From Paenibacillus sp. FSL R5-0517 (GTDB lineage Bacteria; Bacillota; Bacilli; Paenibacillales; Paenibacillaceae): a DNA stretch of 64,000 nucleotides. This document shows positions 1 to 8,773 of the stretch, one piece after another. The position numbers and the translations under genes are program-made. Where the stretch lies: assembly GCF_037974355.1 (NCBI RefSeq), contig NZ_CP150235.1, positions 4,774,001 to 4,838,000 of the forward strand. The letters are read 5' to 3'. Position 1 is the stretch's first letter. Every line of letters begins with the position of its first letter. The notes under the pieces were generated by a model, which was not told the DNA's origin, ran no database searches, and saw only the letters and a program-made list of their open reading frames with translations.

Positions 1-560
1 ATTCCTGTTTTGGCACCATAATCCACGAGCACAATACGTTCAGCCGTTCCCGGGCTGTTGTAGACATGCTCTGTAGAAGTCATAGGCACCTGGTTACGCA
101 GCTCGGCGATGGTGGTGTCTCCCATCATCTCCAGCAGTTCTTCCACAGGCTTCGATCCTGTTGTGAGAATTCCCTTCATTGTGCCGTGGTGACGAATCCG
201 GCGAGTCAACATGCGTGTATCAATTTCGCTGATTCCTACGATACCGTATTCCTTGAGCAGATTGTCTACGCTATATTCCGCACGCCAGTTGCTCGGCGTT
301 GGCTCATGACGACGTACAACGAAACCGTGTACGTATGGACGAATCGACTCAAAGTCATCACGCGTAATACCGTAGTTTCCGATCAGCGGATACGTCATGG
401 TTACGATTTGACCGCAATAGGAAGGATCCGAAAGCACCTCTTGATAGCCTGTAATTCCCGTATTAAAAACGACCTCACCTGTCGTTTCACCTTCAGCACC
501 GAATGCTTTCCCGGTGAACAGTGTGCCGTCTTCCAACAATAATCTTGCCTGTGCCTGCAT
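1..560 (-). CDS. carA: Carbamoyl-phosphate synthase small subunit, partial (3' end outside window)
   Basis: Glutaminase subunit of carbamoyl-phosphate synthase, which supplies carbamoyl phosphate for pyrimidine and arginine synthesis. Translation of the reverse strand starts MQAQARLLLEDGTLFTGKAF and continues through GYQEVLSDPSYCGQIVTMTYP and LVDYGAK, all typical of the CarA N-terminal domain and the linker before the glutaminase domain. The catalytic Cys-His region lies beyond the window edge, so only about 186 residues are visible. The start ATG (558-560) is preceded by AGAGGAG. It is the fourth gene of the pyr operon but is separated from pyrC by an unusually long 424-base gap. Whether it is the pyrimidine-specific copy (pyrAA) rather than an arginine copy rests on its position after pyrC. 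Confidence 0.95.
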   Translation of the reverse strand, partial: MQAQARLLLEDGTLFTGKAFGAEGETTGEVVFNTGITGYQEVLSDPSYCGQIVTMTYPLIGNYGITRDDFESIRPYVHGFVVRRHEPTPSNWRAEYSVDNLLKEYGIVGISEIDTRMLTRRIRHHGTMKGILTTGSKPVEELLEMMGDTTIAELRNQVPMTSTEHVYNSPGTAERIVLVDYGAKTG

Positions 561-637
561 CCCATTTCACTCCTCTGTGTTTATCAACGTTGAATACTTT
601 GAGTTGGACATGGGCGTTACGTGTGGTGCGGCTCCGT

Positions 638-750
638 GGGCAGAAAACCCTTTGATCGCTGTTATCCCCGGATTACTTTGATCCCATTCTTCAAATGGAG
701 TAATCCGGTGATAAAGGCGAACGCTTTGCTTCTTCGGGTTCTTTCTGCCC
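638..750. repeat. Imperfect palindromic element in the pyrC-carA gap
   Basis: A nested inverted repeat fills the middle of the gap. The outer arms are GGGCAGAAA (638-646) and TTTCTGCCC (742-750). The inner arms are CCGGATTACT (668-677) and AGTAATCCGG (699-708), flanked by TTATC and GATAA, with a short loop around CCATTCTTCAAATGG. The transcript of either strand could fold into one long hairpin. It lacks a long T run on either side, so it is not a simple terminator. It may be a copy of an interspersed intergenic repeat. The rest of the gap (751-984) is AT-rich and shows no gene or clear signal. Confidence 0.6.
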
Positions 751-984
751 TCTACGCAGTTACGTTGGTGTCCATGTTCAAAAGCATTATTCAACTGTGT
801 TTTGTTTCGTATGTTAGACTCTCGGCATGATTTGCCTCAAGTTAGTTGAAAAGATGTTACTGGTGTAAAAGTTGTAGATTAAGTTTTAGAATTAGAAAGA
901 TGTGTTGCTTTAAAAAGTTAAGAATTACTGTTACTGATTTAAAGATATAGAGTTAGTAATTTATCAATTTACTAAATTACCGTT

Positions 985-2289
985 TTATTGTTGTACAGTG
1001 TTGCTCCACACGCTTTTGCCATCCACCCATGTTTGTACAGCCCAGCCTTTCAGCTTCCAGCCTGTGAATGGGGTGTTTCTTCCTTTGGTTGCAAACGTTG
1101 CAGGATCAACCGCTTTTTCCTCGTTCAGATCAATCATCGTGATATCCGCTGGTGCTCCTTCTTCCAGTTTGCCTGTATCCAGTCGGAATACACGTGCCGG
1201 ATCAGCTGTCATGCGTTTTACCAGGAAGTCCAAGCTCCAAAGTCCAGTTTCCACAAACTTCGTGTACAGCAGTGGGAAGGCTGTTTCGAATCCTACGATA
1301 CCGAAAGGTGCCAGCTCCATGCCTTTGGCTTTCTCTTCTTCACTGTGTGGCGCGTGATCGGTTACGATCATGTCCAGCGTGCCGTCCAGCAAACCTTCGA
1401 TACACGCCTGCACATCACGTGGTGAGCGTAGCGGCGGGTTCATCTTCCAGTTGGCGTCCATGCCCGGGATATCTTCATCCGACAACACCAGATGGTGCGG
1501 ACACACCTCAGCAGTTACTTTAATACCGATGGATTTCGCCAGACGAATCAGGCGAACCGATTGCTCTGTGCTTACGTGGCAGACGTGGTAATGAACTCCC
1601 GTTGCTTCTGCGAGCAGAATATCCCGGCCTACGTGGATAGCCTCGGATTCATTAGGAATGCCTTTGATACCATGACGTTTGGAAAACTCGCCTTCCGTCA
1701 CATATCCACCTACAACCAGTGAGTCATCTTCACAGTGAGCGATCACTGGCATATCCATGCTTGCTGCGAGGCTCATGGCATCTTTCATCATTTGAGCGTT
1801 TTGTACGCCGACACCGTCATCCGTGAATCCGATAGCCCCTGCTTCTTTCAAGGCGGCAAAATCGGTAAGTTCACGACCCAGTTCGTTTTTGGTAATGGCT
1901 GCATAAGGCAACACTTTTACCAGATCGGCTTCTTTGGCTTTATCCAGTACCAGTTTCACAACTTCCGCTGTGTCTGTAACCGGTCTTGTGTTTGGCATGC
2001 AGGCAATCGTTGTAAAACCGCCTTGTGCTGCTGAACGGGCACCTGTCTCGATCGTCTCTTTGTGTTCGAATCCAGGCTCACGCAGATGCACGTGCATATC
2101 GATCAATCCCGGAATGACCAGTTTGCCTGATGCGTCTGTCACATGATGCGCTGACTTTTCGGCATCCAATACGGCTTGGTCTTCCAGGCCAGCGATCTTT
2201 TTAATTTTACCTTCATCTATAATGATGGTTTTCCGTTCAAGTTCCCCTTGTTGGTTCAAGATGTTCGCATTCTTTATAATCTGTAGCAT
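985..2289 (-). CDS. pyrC: Dihydroorotase
   Basis: Third step of de novo pyrimidine synthesis: cyclises N-carbamoyl-aspartate to dihydroorotate in the cytoplasm. The 434-residue protein has the amidohydrolase signature DMHVHLRE with metal-binding His66 and His68, then GFTDDG (the Asp that replaces the carboxylated lysine in this dihydroorotase class), AHCEDD, HVCHVSTE and VTDHAPH. The length fits the class I bacterial enzyme. The ATG is preceded by GGAGGG. It follows pyrB after 127 bases containing a small hairpin (about 2312-2336, CCGG arms) and precedes carA, so it is expressed as part of the pyr operon. Confidence 0.97.
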   Translation of the reverse strand: MLQIIKNANILNQQGELERKTIIIDEGKIKKIAGLEDQAVLDAEKSAHHVTDASGKLVIPGLIDMHVHLREPGFEHKETIETGARSAAQGGFTTIACMPNTRPVTDTAEVVKLVLDKAKEADLVKVLPYAAITKNELGRELTDFAALKEAGAIGFTDDGVGVQNAQMMKDAMSLAASMDMPVIAHCEDDSLVVGGYVTEGEFSKRHGIKGIPNESEAIHVGRDILLAEATGVHYHVCHVSTEQSVRLIRLAKSIGIKVTAEVCPHHLVLSDEDIPGMDANWKMNPPLRSPRDVQACIEGLLDGTLDMIVTDHAPHSEEEKAKGMELAPFGIVGFETAFPLLYTKFVETGLWSLDFLVKRMTADPARVFRLDTGKLEEGAPADITMIDLNEEKAVDPATFATKGRNTPFTGWKLKGWAVQTWVDGKSVWSNTVQQ

Positions 2290-2416
2290 AATTGCCCTCC
2301 GCTTCGGTTCTGTCCGGCTTACCAGGTAAACCGGATGATTTTCTTTATCGTTTACTCTCTTATTGCTCTATAAGAACTGCCATCTTCGTCAGCCTATGAC
2401 CCACAGCCAGACCCTG

Positions 2417-3331
2417 TTACAGTTTCATCGCACGTTCCATAACCGCCATGCGGATGGGAACGCCGTTTGCCATCTGCGGGAAGATCCGCGATGCTTCACT
2501 CTCCACAACCGCGTCATCTACCTCGACGTTGCGGTTCACTGGAGCAGGGTGCATGATAATGGTGCTTGGTTTTAGGCGTGACGCCCGTTCTTCCGTCAAT
2601 CCGTAGTGTTCGCGATAATCCTCAGCTGAAGTAATTAAGCCATGTTGATGACGTTCCAGTTGAACACGGAGCATCATGACTACATCTGCATCCAGCGCTT
2701 CTTCAAAACCGACATAAGGAGCATGCTCTGCGAGTTCCGGTGCCTGCATCGTTTGCGGTGCACAGAAGCGTACATCTGCGCCGAACTTATGCAGTGCCCA
2801 CAGGTTGGAGCGTGCTACGCGGCTATGCAGAATGTCACCTATGATGGAAACACGCAAGCCTTTCAGTTCGCCAAATGCTTTCCGCATCGTGTAGAGGTCC
2901 AGCAACGCCTGTGTGGGATGCTCATTGTTGCCGTCTCCGGCGTTCACGAGCGGAACACTCACTTTCTTAGCCAGCTGTTGCAGAACGCCTGCCGGTTTCA
3001 ACCGGATCACGCCTGCATCAATGCCCATCGACTCAAGTGTTCGCACCGTATCGTAGATGGACTCTCCTTTTTCCACACTGGATGCGGCTGCCGTGAAGTT
3101 CAGCACTTGTGCGCCCAGGCGTTTCTCTGCCATTTCGAAGGAGAAGCGGGTGCGGGTGCTGTTTTCGAAGAACATGTTCGCAACGAAGCGTGATTCAAGT
3201 ACAGGAACCAGTTTCTCTTTCTGCGCTTCCCAGTGAGCCGCCCTGTTCAGAATGGACTCGATCTCTCCTCGGCTAAGTTCCTTCAGTCCAAGCAAGCTCC
3301 GGTCTCTCAATGCTGTCTGTGTAATCATCAT
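2417..3331 (-). CDS. pyrB: Aspartate carbamoyltransferase catalytic subunit
   Basis: Joins carbamoyl phosphate and aspartate to make N-carbamoyl-aspartate, the committed pyrimidine step. The 304-residue protein shows the carbamoyl-phosphate loop STRTR (residues 58-62) in FFENSTRTRFSFE, the NNEHPTQALLD motif and HPAPVNR near the C terminus. These are hallmarks of catalytic ATCase chains. No regulatory pyrI is adjacent, as in Bacillus, so control should be by PyrR attenuation. The ATG overlaps the pyrR stop by four bases (ATGA), a sign of translational coupling, with GGGGGGAG as ribosome binding site. A uracil permease gene (pyrP), which sits between pyrR and pyrB in Bacillus subtilis, is missing here. 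Confidence 0.97.
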   Translation of the reverse strand: MMITQTALRDRSLLGLKELSRGEIESILNRAAHWEAQKEKLVPVLESRFVANMFFENSTRTRFSFEMAEKRLGAQVLNFTAAASSVEKGESIYDTVRTLESMGIDAGVIRLKPAGVLQQLAKKVSVPLVNAGDGNNEHPTQALLDLYTMRKAFGELKGLRVSIIGDILHSRVARSNLWALHKFGADVRFCAPQTMQAPELAEHAPYVGFEEALDADVVMMLRVQLERHQHGLITSAEDYREHYGLTEERASRLKPSTIIMHPAPVNRNVEVDDAVVESEASRIFPQMANGVPIRMAVMERAMKL

Positions 3332-3891
3332 GCTTGCTCCCCCCGGTTCTGAGTGATTTTGACTTCGTCCTGTCCGTCCGTTTCCATAAGTGCAACTTCG
3401 ATCTCTTCTGATTTGGAAGTCGGCACATTCTTGCCGATAAAATCAGGTCGAATCGGAAGTTCCCGGTGTCCACGGTCTGCGAGTACCGCCAGCTGAATGT
3501 TCTGCGGTCTTCCACAGTCCATCAGGGCATCCATCGCTGCGCGAATCGTACGTCCGGTATAGAGCACATCATCGAACAAGATCACTTTTTTGTTATGGAT
3601 CGAAAGTGATTCAGGTGTCATAATCAACATTTCCTTGCGATTCGCCTTGTTTTCGTCCAAGCGATCATCGCGGTAAGGAGTCACATCCAGTTCTCCCCAG
3701 GGGACTTTGGCGCCTTCGATTTCTTCAATCTTCGCGGCAATCCGTTCTGCGAGGTAAACCCCGCGTGTACGGATACCGACCAGCACACAATCATCGATTC
3801 CTTTGTTTTTCTCCAATATCTCATGGGCAATCCGTGTTAATGCGCGGCGGATCGCCGTCTCATCCATAATGACATGTGTCTCTGTGCTCAT
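3328..3891 (-). CDS. pyrR: Bifunctional pyr operon RNA-binding attenuator / uracil phosphoribosyltransferase
   Basis: PyrR binds a structured motif in pyr mRNA when UMP is high and promotes termination; it also has uracil phosphoribosyltransferase activity. The protein (187 residues from MSTETHVIMDE) contains the PRPP-binding motif VILFDDVLYTGRT and ends with a longer-than-usual polar tail. An upstream in-frame ATG would add 53 residues, but that stretch is the RNA attenuator itself and lacks family similarity. The chosen ATG (3889-3891) has AGGAGG about eight bases upstream. It is first in the operon and overlaps pyrB. Confidence 0.96.
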   Translation of the reverse strand: MSTETHVIMDETAIRRALTRIAHEILEKNKGIDDCVLVGIRTRGVYLAERIAAKIEEIEGAKVPWGELDVTPYRDDRLDENKANRKEMLIMTPESLSIHNKKVILFDDVLYTGRTIRAAMDALMDCGRPQNIQLAVLADRGHRELPIRPDFIGKNVPTSKSEEIEVALMETDGQDEVKITQNRGEQA

Positions 3892-3944
3892 GCGTTCAGC
3901 CTCCTCAGGATTTCCCTTCAGATCATGGCCCCGTGACGAGGAGA

Positions 3945-4095
3945 ACAAAAAAGACTCCTTGCCGTGTTTATTGGCAAGGAGTCTCCGAACTTCAGACCGC
4001 TCTGAAGAAAGTTTACTCTCGGGGATGCATCGCTTCATTTGCCGCAGCAAAAAACGATGTATCGTTCACGTTACCTTGCCAGTCTCACGGGACTG
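3945..4095 (-). promoter_or_regulatory. pyr operon leader: PyrR binding motif and attenuator
   Basis: On the minus strand the leader carries CAGTCCCGTGAGACTGG at 4079-4095, a close match to the PyrR anti-antiterminator loop (ARUCCNGNGAGRYU). Further downstream GACTCCTTGCC pairs with GGCAAGGAGTC across a short AATAAACAC-type loop and is followed by six T residues (about 3945-3984), a textbook intrinsic terminator. Between them is sequence able to form the competing antiterminator. This layout predicts premature termination when UMP-bound PyrR holds the motif. Confidence 0.9.
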
Positions 4096-4175
4096 ATTTA
4101 AAGGTGCTATTCATGTCGTTCATATTGCAGGACCTCACAGGGTTCTGTAATCAATATGTCCGTTTGTCTTCATGA

Positions 4176-4204
4176 ATTATGACAGAAAGACAACCCCCTG
4201 TCAA
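4176..4204 (-). promoter_or_regulatory. Sigma-A promoter of the pyr operon
   Basis: Minus strand TTGACA (4199-4204), a 17-base spacer and CATAAT (4176-4181) form a near-consensus housekeeping promoter about 80 bases upstream of the PyrR-binding motif. Confidence 0.85.
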
Positions 4205-4599
4205 CACCTCACCATCGCAGGTGAAAACCCTCTGCTACGTTCTTGTTAGAATCAGCAGTTAGCCTGAAAAACATCCATGCACAATTCATCTCATTGGTTA
4301 TTCATAATTATACAACATTTCTGCATATTTATCCATAGGCAAATGAGAAATTTGATATAACCAAAATAAACCTCTGCCTATGCTTAAGTAGACACAAAAC
4401 ACTTCTTTTTGGAACAAGCAGTCAGTTTCATCTTACGTAATATATGTAGGCTCTGCATTAGTACCCACTGAAATGGGTACAGTTTATAAACATAAACCCA
4501 TTCATAGATGCTGCTGTAATGCCGATATACATAAGATTCGCAGCTATGCGACATGGAATTAAGATACGCCCTACATTTATGTACATTTAGGAGGAAGTC
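4205..4599. other. Intergenic region between divergent pyrR leader and yhgE-like gene
   Basis: AT-rich spacer with no convincing reading frame. It holds the divergent control regions: the pyr promoter at its left edge and, nearer the plus-strand gene, a 20-base palindrome (4462-4481). A clear plus-strand sigma-A promoter could not be picked out. Confidence 0.6.
4462..4481. promoter_or_regulatory. Candidate operator (perfect 7+6+7 palindrome) upstream of the YhgE-like gene
   Basis: GTACCCA (4462-4468), a six-base spacer and TGGGTAC (4475-4481) form a perfect inverted repeat about 120 bases before the start of the membrane-protein gene. The size and symmetry suit a dimeric helix-turn-helix repressor such as a TetR-type protein. 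Relatives of YhgE often sit beside TetR-type regulators, but none is encoded next to it here. Confidence 0.4.
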
Positions 4600-7275
4600 A
4601 TGCGTCACATTTGGCACGTTTACAAAACAGACTGGTTGCATATTCTGAAGGTTCCCACAGGTATATTTCTAATTGTGGCTATCATCTTACTGCCCGGGGT
4701 GTATGACTGGGTCAACGTCAAGTCCGTATGGGACCCGTACAGTAACACCCAGGGGATCAAAATTGCAGTGACAACTGAAGACGAGGGTGCAACTGTTGCA
4801 GGAACCAATGTCAATATCGGAGACGAACTGGTATCCAGCCTCAAACACAACGAAAAGCTGGGCTGGACTTTTGTAGATCGGGCTGAGGCCAGTCGAGGTG
4901 TACAAACTGGAGAGTACTATGCAAGCCTGCTCATTCCCGGAGACTTTTCGTCCAAAATTACAGGTATTGTTGACGGAAAGCTGGAGCGTCCAGAGGTAAT
5001 CTATACCGTTAATGAGAAGGTGAATGCCATTGCTCCCAAAATCACAGGCTCTGGTGTATCTGCCATAACAACACAAATCAATGAAAATTTCACTGAAGCC
5101 GTCAGTGAGGCCGTTCTTACCAAGTTGAAGGAAGCCGGGGTTGAAATTAACGCCCAGCTTCCAACTTTGCGCAAGATGGAGAATGGCATTTTCACCCTGG
5201 AGAAAAATCTTCCGGCCATCCAAGCCGCGGGTCAAAAGGTACTGGAAGTGGAAAAAGCCATGCCTGAGATTGTAAAAGATGCTCAAAAGATCGTCGAAAT
5301 CGAAAAAAAACTACCTGAAATCAATGAAGCGGCAAAGTATGTGCTCAAGGTGCAGGAGTATTGGCCACAAATTAATGATGCGGCTTCGGAAGTGCTGGCT
5401 ATTCAAGGGCGGATACCGGATATACAAAAAGCGGTAGAACGCATTCGAGAAGTGGATGAAAACTTTGGTCAGGTATCAGCTGTCATCCAAACAGCCCTGG
5501 ATAAAACCGACAAGGCTCTCTCTATCGTAACGGCCGCAGAACAAGATCTGGACAAAGTATCCCAAATCGCTGGCAACGGGATTGAGCTGGCTGAAAGCTT
5601 GAATCAATTTGTAGATTCAAGTGAAGAAGCGTTTCAGGCTATTGGCCCAACGATCCGCCAGAATCTGCTGCTAGTGCAGCAGATTACCAACGCTGCTGGA
5701 GACCTATTTGCACAATTGCAGGATTCGGATCTTGATAACCTGCCCACAGCAGAAGATCTGGACCGGATTGCTGCACGTTTGGGGATTGCGGTAAAACTTG
5801 TCGACAGTATGGCAGAACTGCTGGGCAAAATAGACAACTTGCTTCCAAGCCATCCACTTACCGAACAAATTCAGCATTTGAACTCCGTTTCAGATAAACT
5901 GCAGTTACAAATCCGACTGGCTGGCATCATCAGTGATGCCATGCGCCGCAATACAAAGCTACCCGCAGACGTCGTCGCTCAGTTAAATTTGCTCTCCAAA
6001 GACATTAGCAGTGGCATTGGCAATCTCTTGACTACGTATGAAAGTGACATATCACCGGCTCTATCGGCTGGCGTGGATAAATTGCGGTCCATCCTCTCCA
6101 CTTCTTCAAGTGCAATGCAAGGAGCAAGAGATCAAATTCCGGATATTGCGGACATTCTTGCATCTGCCAAAGAAGGGATTACGTTTGGACAGACCGAGTT
6201 GACGAAAATCCAGAGCGACCTGCCTCAAATCCAATCCAAGATCCATGAGATATCAGAGACACTCGCAAGCAAAAGTGAAGGTTTTATTCAAGCTTTGAAC
6301 ACCGTCTCTTCCTTAATCCGGACCGATCTGCCCAAATTGGGAACCAAACTGAACGAAGCGGCTGATTTTGTTCGTCATGATCTGCCTAATGCCGAGAAAC
6401 AGATAGGCAAGGCATCCGATTTTGTTCAGAACCAGCTTCCGGAGGTCGAAAAAGGAGTCCATCGTGTTGCCACACTGGTAAGTGATGATCTGCCAGCACT
6501 GGAAAGTGCCATCAGCAAAGCGGCAGACAAACTTAGGGAAGTCGAAGGTAATAACCAGTTTGCCGAGCTCGCCAAACTTCTGCGCGGCGATATCGAAGAA
6601 GAGAGTGCTTTCCTTGCAAGCCCAGTGCAAATCAAGGAACAGCAGCTTTACCCGATTCCGAATTATGGATCGGCCATGTCACCATTTTATGGCGTGCTGT
6701 CCTTGTGGGTCGGCTCAACACTGCTGATTTCTCTGCTTCGTGCCGAAGCTGAGAATCCAGAGGGCAAGTTCCGGGGATATGAGTTATATCTTGGACGCCT
6801 CGCTACTTTTCTGACCATTGGGTTGCTTCAGGCGATATCCGTCACCCTGGGAGATATCTTAATCCTGGGTACCTATGTCGCCGATAAACTGTGGTTTGTC
6901 CTGTTTGCCATGCTGGTGAGTGCCGTATTTGTCACCATCACGTACACCCTGCTGTCCGTTTTTGGAAATATCGGAAAAGGGATCGCCATCATCTTTATGG
7001 TGTTCCAGTTCTCCAGCTCTGGCGGTACGTTCCCAATCAGCATGACATCCCCCTTTTTCCAGGCATTAAATCCGTTCATGCCCTTCACGTATGCGATCAG
7101 TCTGCTGCGTGAGTCGGTCGGCGGTATATTGTGGTCTACTGCCATCAAGGATATTCTGTGGTTGTGTATGTTCATCGCGCTGAGTCTCATTGTTGCTCTC
7201 GCTTTGAAACGCCCACTCAGCAGTCTCACCAAACGTTCAGCCGAGAATGCCAAGAAGACCAAAATTATTGCTTAA
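4600..7275 (+). CDS. YhgE/Pip-type membrane protein with tandem LP repeats
   Basis: An 891-residue membrane protein of the YhgE / phage infection protein (Pip) family, related to the ABC-2 permease fold and to EsaA of type VII secretion. A signal-anchor helix (about residues 17-35, followed by LPGVYDWVNV) leads into the extracellular YhgE N-terminal domain. A long helical region (about 180-665) comes next, and about five to six membrane segments (about 694-880) close the protein. The helical region holds five 17-residue repeats (204-288) and four 18-residue repeats (576-647). AGGAGG precedes the ATG by seven bases. It stands alone on the plus strand between the pyr operon and a convergent cluster. 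Its substrate is unknown; family members are phage receptors or envelope proteins. Confidence 0.88.
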   Translation: MRHIWHVYKTDWLHILKVPTGIFLIVAIILLPGVYDWVNVKSVWDPYSNTQGIKIAVTTEDEGATVAGTNVNIGDELVSSLKHNEKLGWTFVDRAEASRGVQTGEYYASLLIPGDFSSKITGIVDGKLERPEVIYTVNEKVNAIAPKITGSGVSAITTQINENFTEAVSEAVLTKLKEAGVEINAQLPTLRKMENGIFTLEKNLPAIQAAGQKVLEVEKAMPEIVKDAQKIVEIEKKLPEINEAAKYVLKVQEYWPQINDAASEVLAIQGRIPDIQKAVERIREVDENFGQVSAVIQTALDKTDKALSIVTAAEQDLDKVSQIAGNGIELAESLNQFVDSSEEAFQAIGPTIRQNLLLVQQITNAAGDLFAQLQDSDLDNLPTAEDLDRIAARLGIAVKLVDSMAELLGKIDNLLPSHPLTEQIQHLNSVSDKLQLQIRLAGIISDAMRRNTKLPADVVAQLNLLSKDISSGIGNLLTTYESDISPALSAGVDKLRSILSTSSSAMQGARDQIPDIADILASAKEGITFGQTELTKIQSDLPQIQSKIHEISETLASKSEGFIQALNTVSSLIRTDLPKLGTKLNEAADFVRHDLPNAEKQIGKASDFVQNQLPEVEKGVHRVATLVSDDLPALESAISKAADKLREVEGNNQFAELAKLLRGDIEEESAFLASPVQIKEQQLYPIPNYGSAMSPFYGVLSLWVGSTLLISLLRAEAENPEGKFRGYELYLGRLATFLTIGLLQAISVTLGDILILGTYVADKLWFVLFAMLVSAVFVTITYTLLSVFGNIGKGIAIIFMVFQFSSSGGTFPISMTSPFFQALNPFMPFTYAISLLRESVGGILWSTAIKDILWLCMFIALSLIVALALKRPLSSLTKRSAENAKKTKIIA
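5209..5463 (+). repeat. Five tandem 17-residue coding repeats in the YhgE-like protein
   Basis: Residues 204-288 break into exactly five 17-residue units beginning LPAI, MPEI, LPEI, WPQI and IPDI. The pattern is [hydrophobic]-P-x-I-x-x-A-x-x-V-L-x-V-x-x-x. Their DNA has diverged, so the periodicity is selected at protein level. Confidence 0.85.
6325..6540 (+). repeat. Four tandem 18-residue coding repeats in the YhgE-like protein
   Basis: Residues 576-647 form four 18-residue units starting DLPK, DLPN, QLPE and DLPA, with the pattern D-L-P-x-x-x-x-x-[ILV]-x-x-A-[AST]-x-x-V. A looser unit (DLPQIQSK) lies upstream near residue 540. Confidence 0.85.
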
Positions 7276-7292
7276 CTCATTAGCTGGACACT

Positions 7293-7341
7293 AAATAAGA
7301 TAAGGCCATTGGACTTTCCATCCCATGGCCTTATCTTATTT
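7293..7341. terminator. Bidirectional terminator between convergent genes
   Basis: AAATAAGATAAGGCCAT (7293-7309) and its exact complement (7325-7341) form a 17-base stem with A and T tracts on both sides. It ends both the plus-strand YhgE-like gene and the minus-strand lipid-pentose cluster. Confidence 0.9.
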
Positions 7342-7366
7342 CCTTATATGAATCGCTGCATCTTGA

Positions 7367-8668
7367 TTATTTCACTGACCGGTCCTGTTCCAATTGATCA
7401 TAGGATTGCTTGATTGTTGTTAATGTTTCTGCGTGGCGATAGATGTTGTTACTTGCCGTAACGATAACACATAACATGATTAAGCCTATAATCGCTTTTT
7501 TCCCCAATCCCGGACGCAGGCTGATGACGAATCCTCCACCCAACAGGAAGAACGCAAACAGATAGTGTCCCGCATACAGGTACATGTCATATTGAAATAC
7601 AGCCAATCCGAAACCCACGACTACATGAAGCAAAAAAGCAAACAGAATATATGGAACAAGGGTCCATACTTCACGTTCACGAATGCCTTTAATGATGCCC
7701 ATGAGTGCCAATAGTAAAATAAAGATCCCTGTAATCTGCACAACAATTGGGTTGGAACGAGATAGATCCGTAACAAAGGCAGCCATGCCCGGGTCAAGTA
7801 AATGCATCTTCGGTGTCATCATCGGATTGATGGTTAACATGTTCAATGCTTTCCAGTGAATGGCGAACTGGAATGGTGTTGCATAGCTAGTTCCACCATT
7901 TTGAATGCCCAATAGCCAGTTACTAACCCAGCTGCGACCTCCAAATGCAACATATTGAATGCCTGTCATAACGACAATAATCAGAACCGCTAGTGCCATG
8001 ATACCAATGTATTTTTTCAAATTGGCCTTACGCCATGCATGCATATTGAAGAAAGTGGCACCAGCAAACGGTACGATATTGGTTGAGGTTAATCCGAAGT
8101 TAATCGATGCAAGCAATGCATTGGGTACATATCGTACGTCCTGACGCTCACGCGTATACTGCATGTAAACCACGGAGAACAGAATAACGAACTGTACATA
8201 AGGATACGAGTCCGGGATCAACGCAGTATACATGAGGTAGGAACTGAAACCAAACAGTAAGGCGAACAGCAAAGGTATAATCGTCGGTCTATCTTCTTTT
8301 TGACTCAGGAACAGATACGCCAGCACCACCGAACCCGCATTTACCAGCGATTGCAAAATTAGAAAGAACCAGTTGCCTCCCAGCAGCTTCGCTACAGCCG
8401 CAAGGGTGACTGACAGAAAGGAAATCAGCGGATGAATCACGGAAGAACTGTTGTCGCCGTAATACATCGATGGATCAAAGTTGAATAAATTGAGTGGAAA
8501 CAGCGTCGTATTAAAAGGGCTATACATCCCAAGCAATTCCGCATTATTTTCAATGTACAGAACGTACGAGCCGTTCATTAAACCATAGAATAAAGCAAAT
8601 CCAGCAAACAGATAAAAGGCTGTCCAGTTAGCTCTTCGATTATAAAATAAGTAGTCCAAAAATTTCAT
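7367..8668 (-). CDS. Polytopic membrane protein, GT-C glycosyltransferase-like
   Basis: I do not recognise a named family with certainty. About 433 residues with roughly ten or more hydrophobic segments. A signal-anchor helix is followed by a large first outer loop containing acidic and histidine residues (FDPSMYYGDNSSSVIHP). This is the layout of GT-C glycosyltransferases, which use polyprenyl-phosphate sugars on the outer face of the membrane. It is the last gene of the cluster with the phosphoribosyltransferase, phosphatase and flippase pair, which makes it the best candidate for the enzyme that transfers the flipped pentose onto an envelope acceptor. ATG at 8666-8668 is chosen; a TTG six codons upstream (8684-8686) is an alternative, and neither has a strong ribosome binding site. 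Confidence 0.7.
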   Translation of the reverse strand: MKFLDYLFYNRRANWTAFYLFAGFALFYGLMNGSYVLYIENNAELLGMYSPFNTTLFPLNLFNFDPSMYYGDNSSSVIHPLISFLSVTLAAVAKLLGGNWFFLILQSLVNAGSVVLAYLFLSQKEDRPTIIPLLFALLFGFSSYLMYTALIPDSYPYVQFVILFSVVYMQYTRERQDVRYVPNALLASINFGLTSTNIVPFAGATFFNMHAWRKANLKKYIGIMALAVLIIVVMTGIQYVAFGGRSWVSNWLLGIQNGGTSYATPFQFAIHWKALNMLTINPMMTPKMHLLDPGMAAFVTDLSRSNPIVVQITGIFILLLALMGIIKGIREREVWTLVPYILFAFLLHVVVGFGLAVFQYDMYLYAGHYLFAFFLLGGGFVISLRPGLGKKAIIGLIMLCVIVTASNNIYRHAETLTTIKQSYDQLEQDRSVK

Positions 8669-8773
8669 GCTTTCATTCACATCCAATAAATTTTATAAAA
8701 AACCATCATAATTTGAGCGATTGGAAGGTTATTCTTTCATCGTAGTGCTCATAAAAATAATCTTTAGTTCAAA

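Noticed and set aside
567..794. 75-codon minus-strand reading frame in the carA-pyrC gap
   Set aside because: It runs through the palindromic element, has no ribosome binding site or family resemblance, and is best explained by the inverted repeat.
3892..4050. N-terminal extension of PyrR by 53 codons
   Set aside because: The stretch is the attenuator RNA; the internal ATG at 3891 has the strong ribosome binding site and the family start.
4384..4641. 85-codon minus-strand reading frame overlapping the yhgE-like start
   Set aside because: Overlaps the ribosome binding site and start of a clear gene on the other strand, and has a low-complexity, unrecognisable product.
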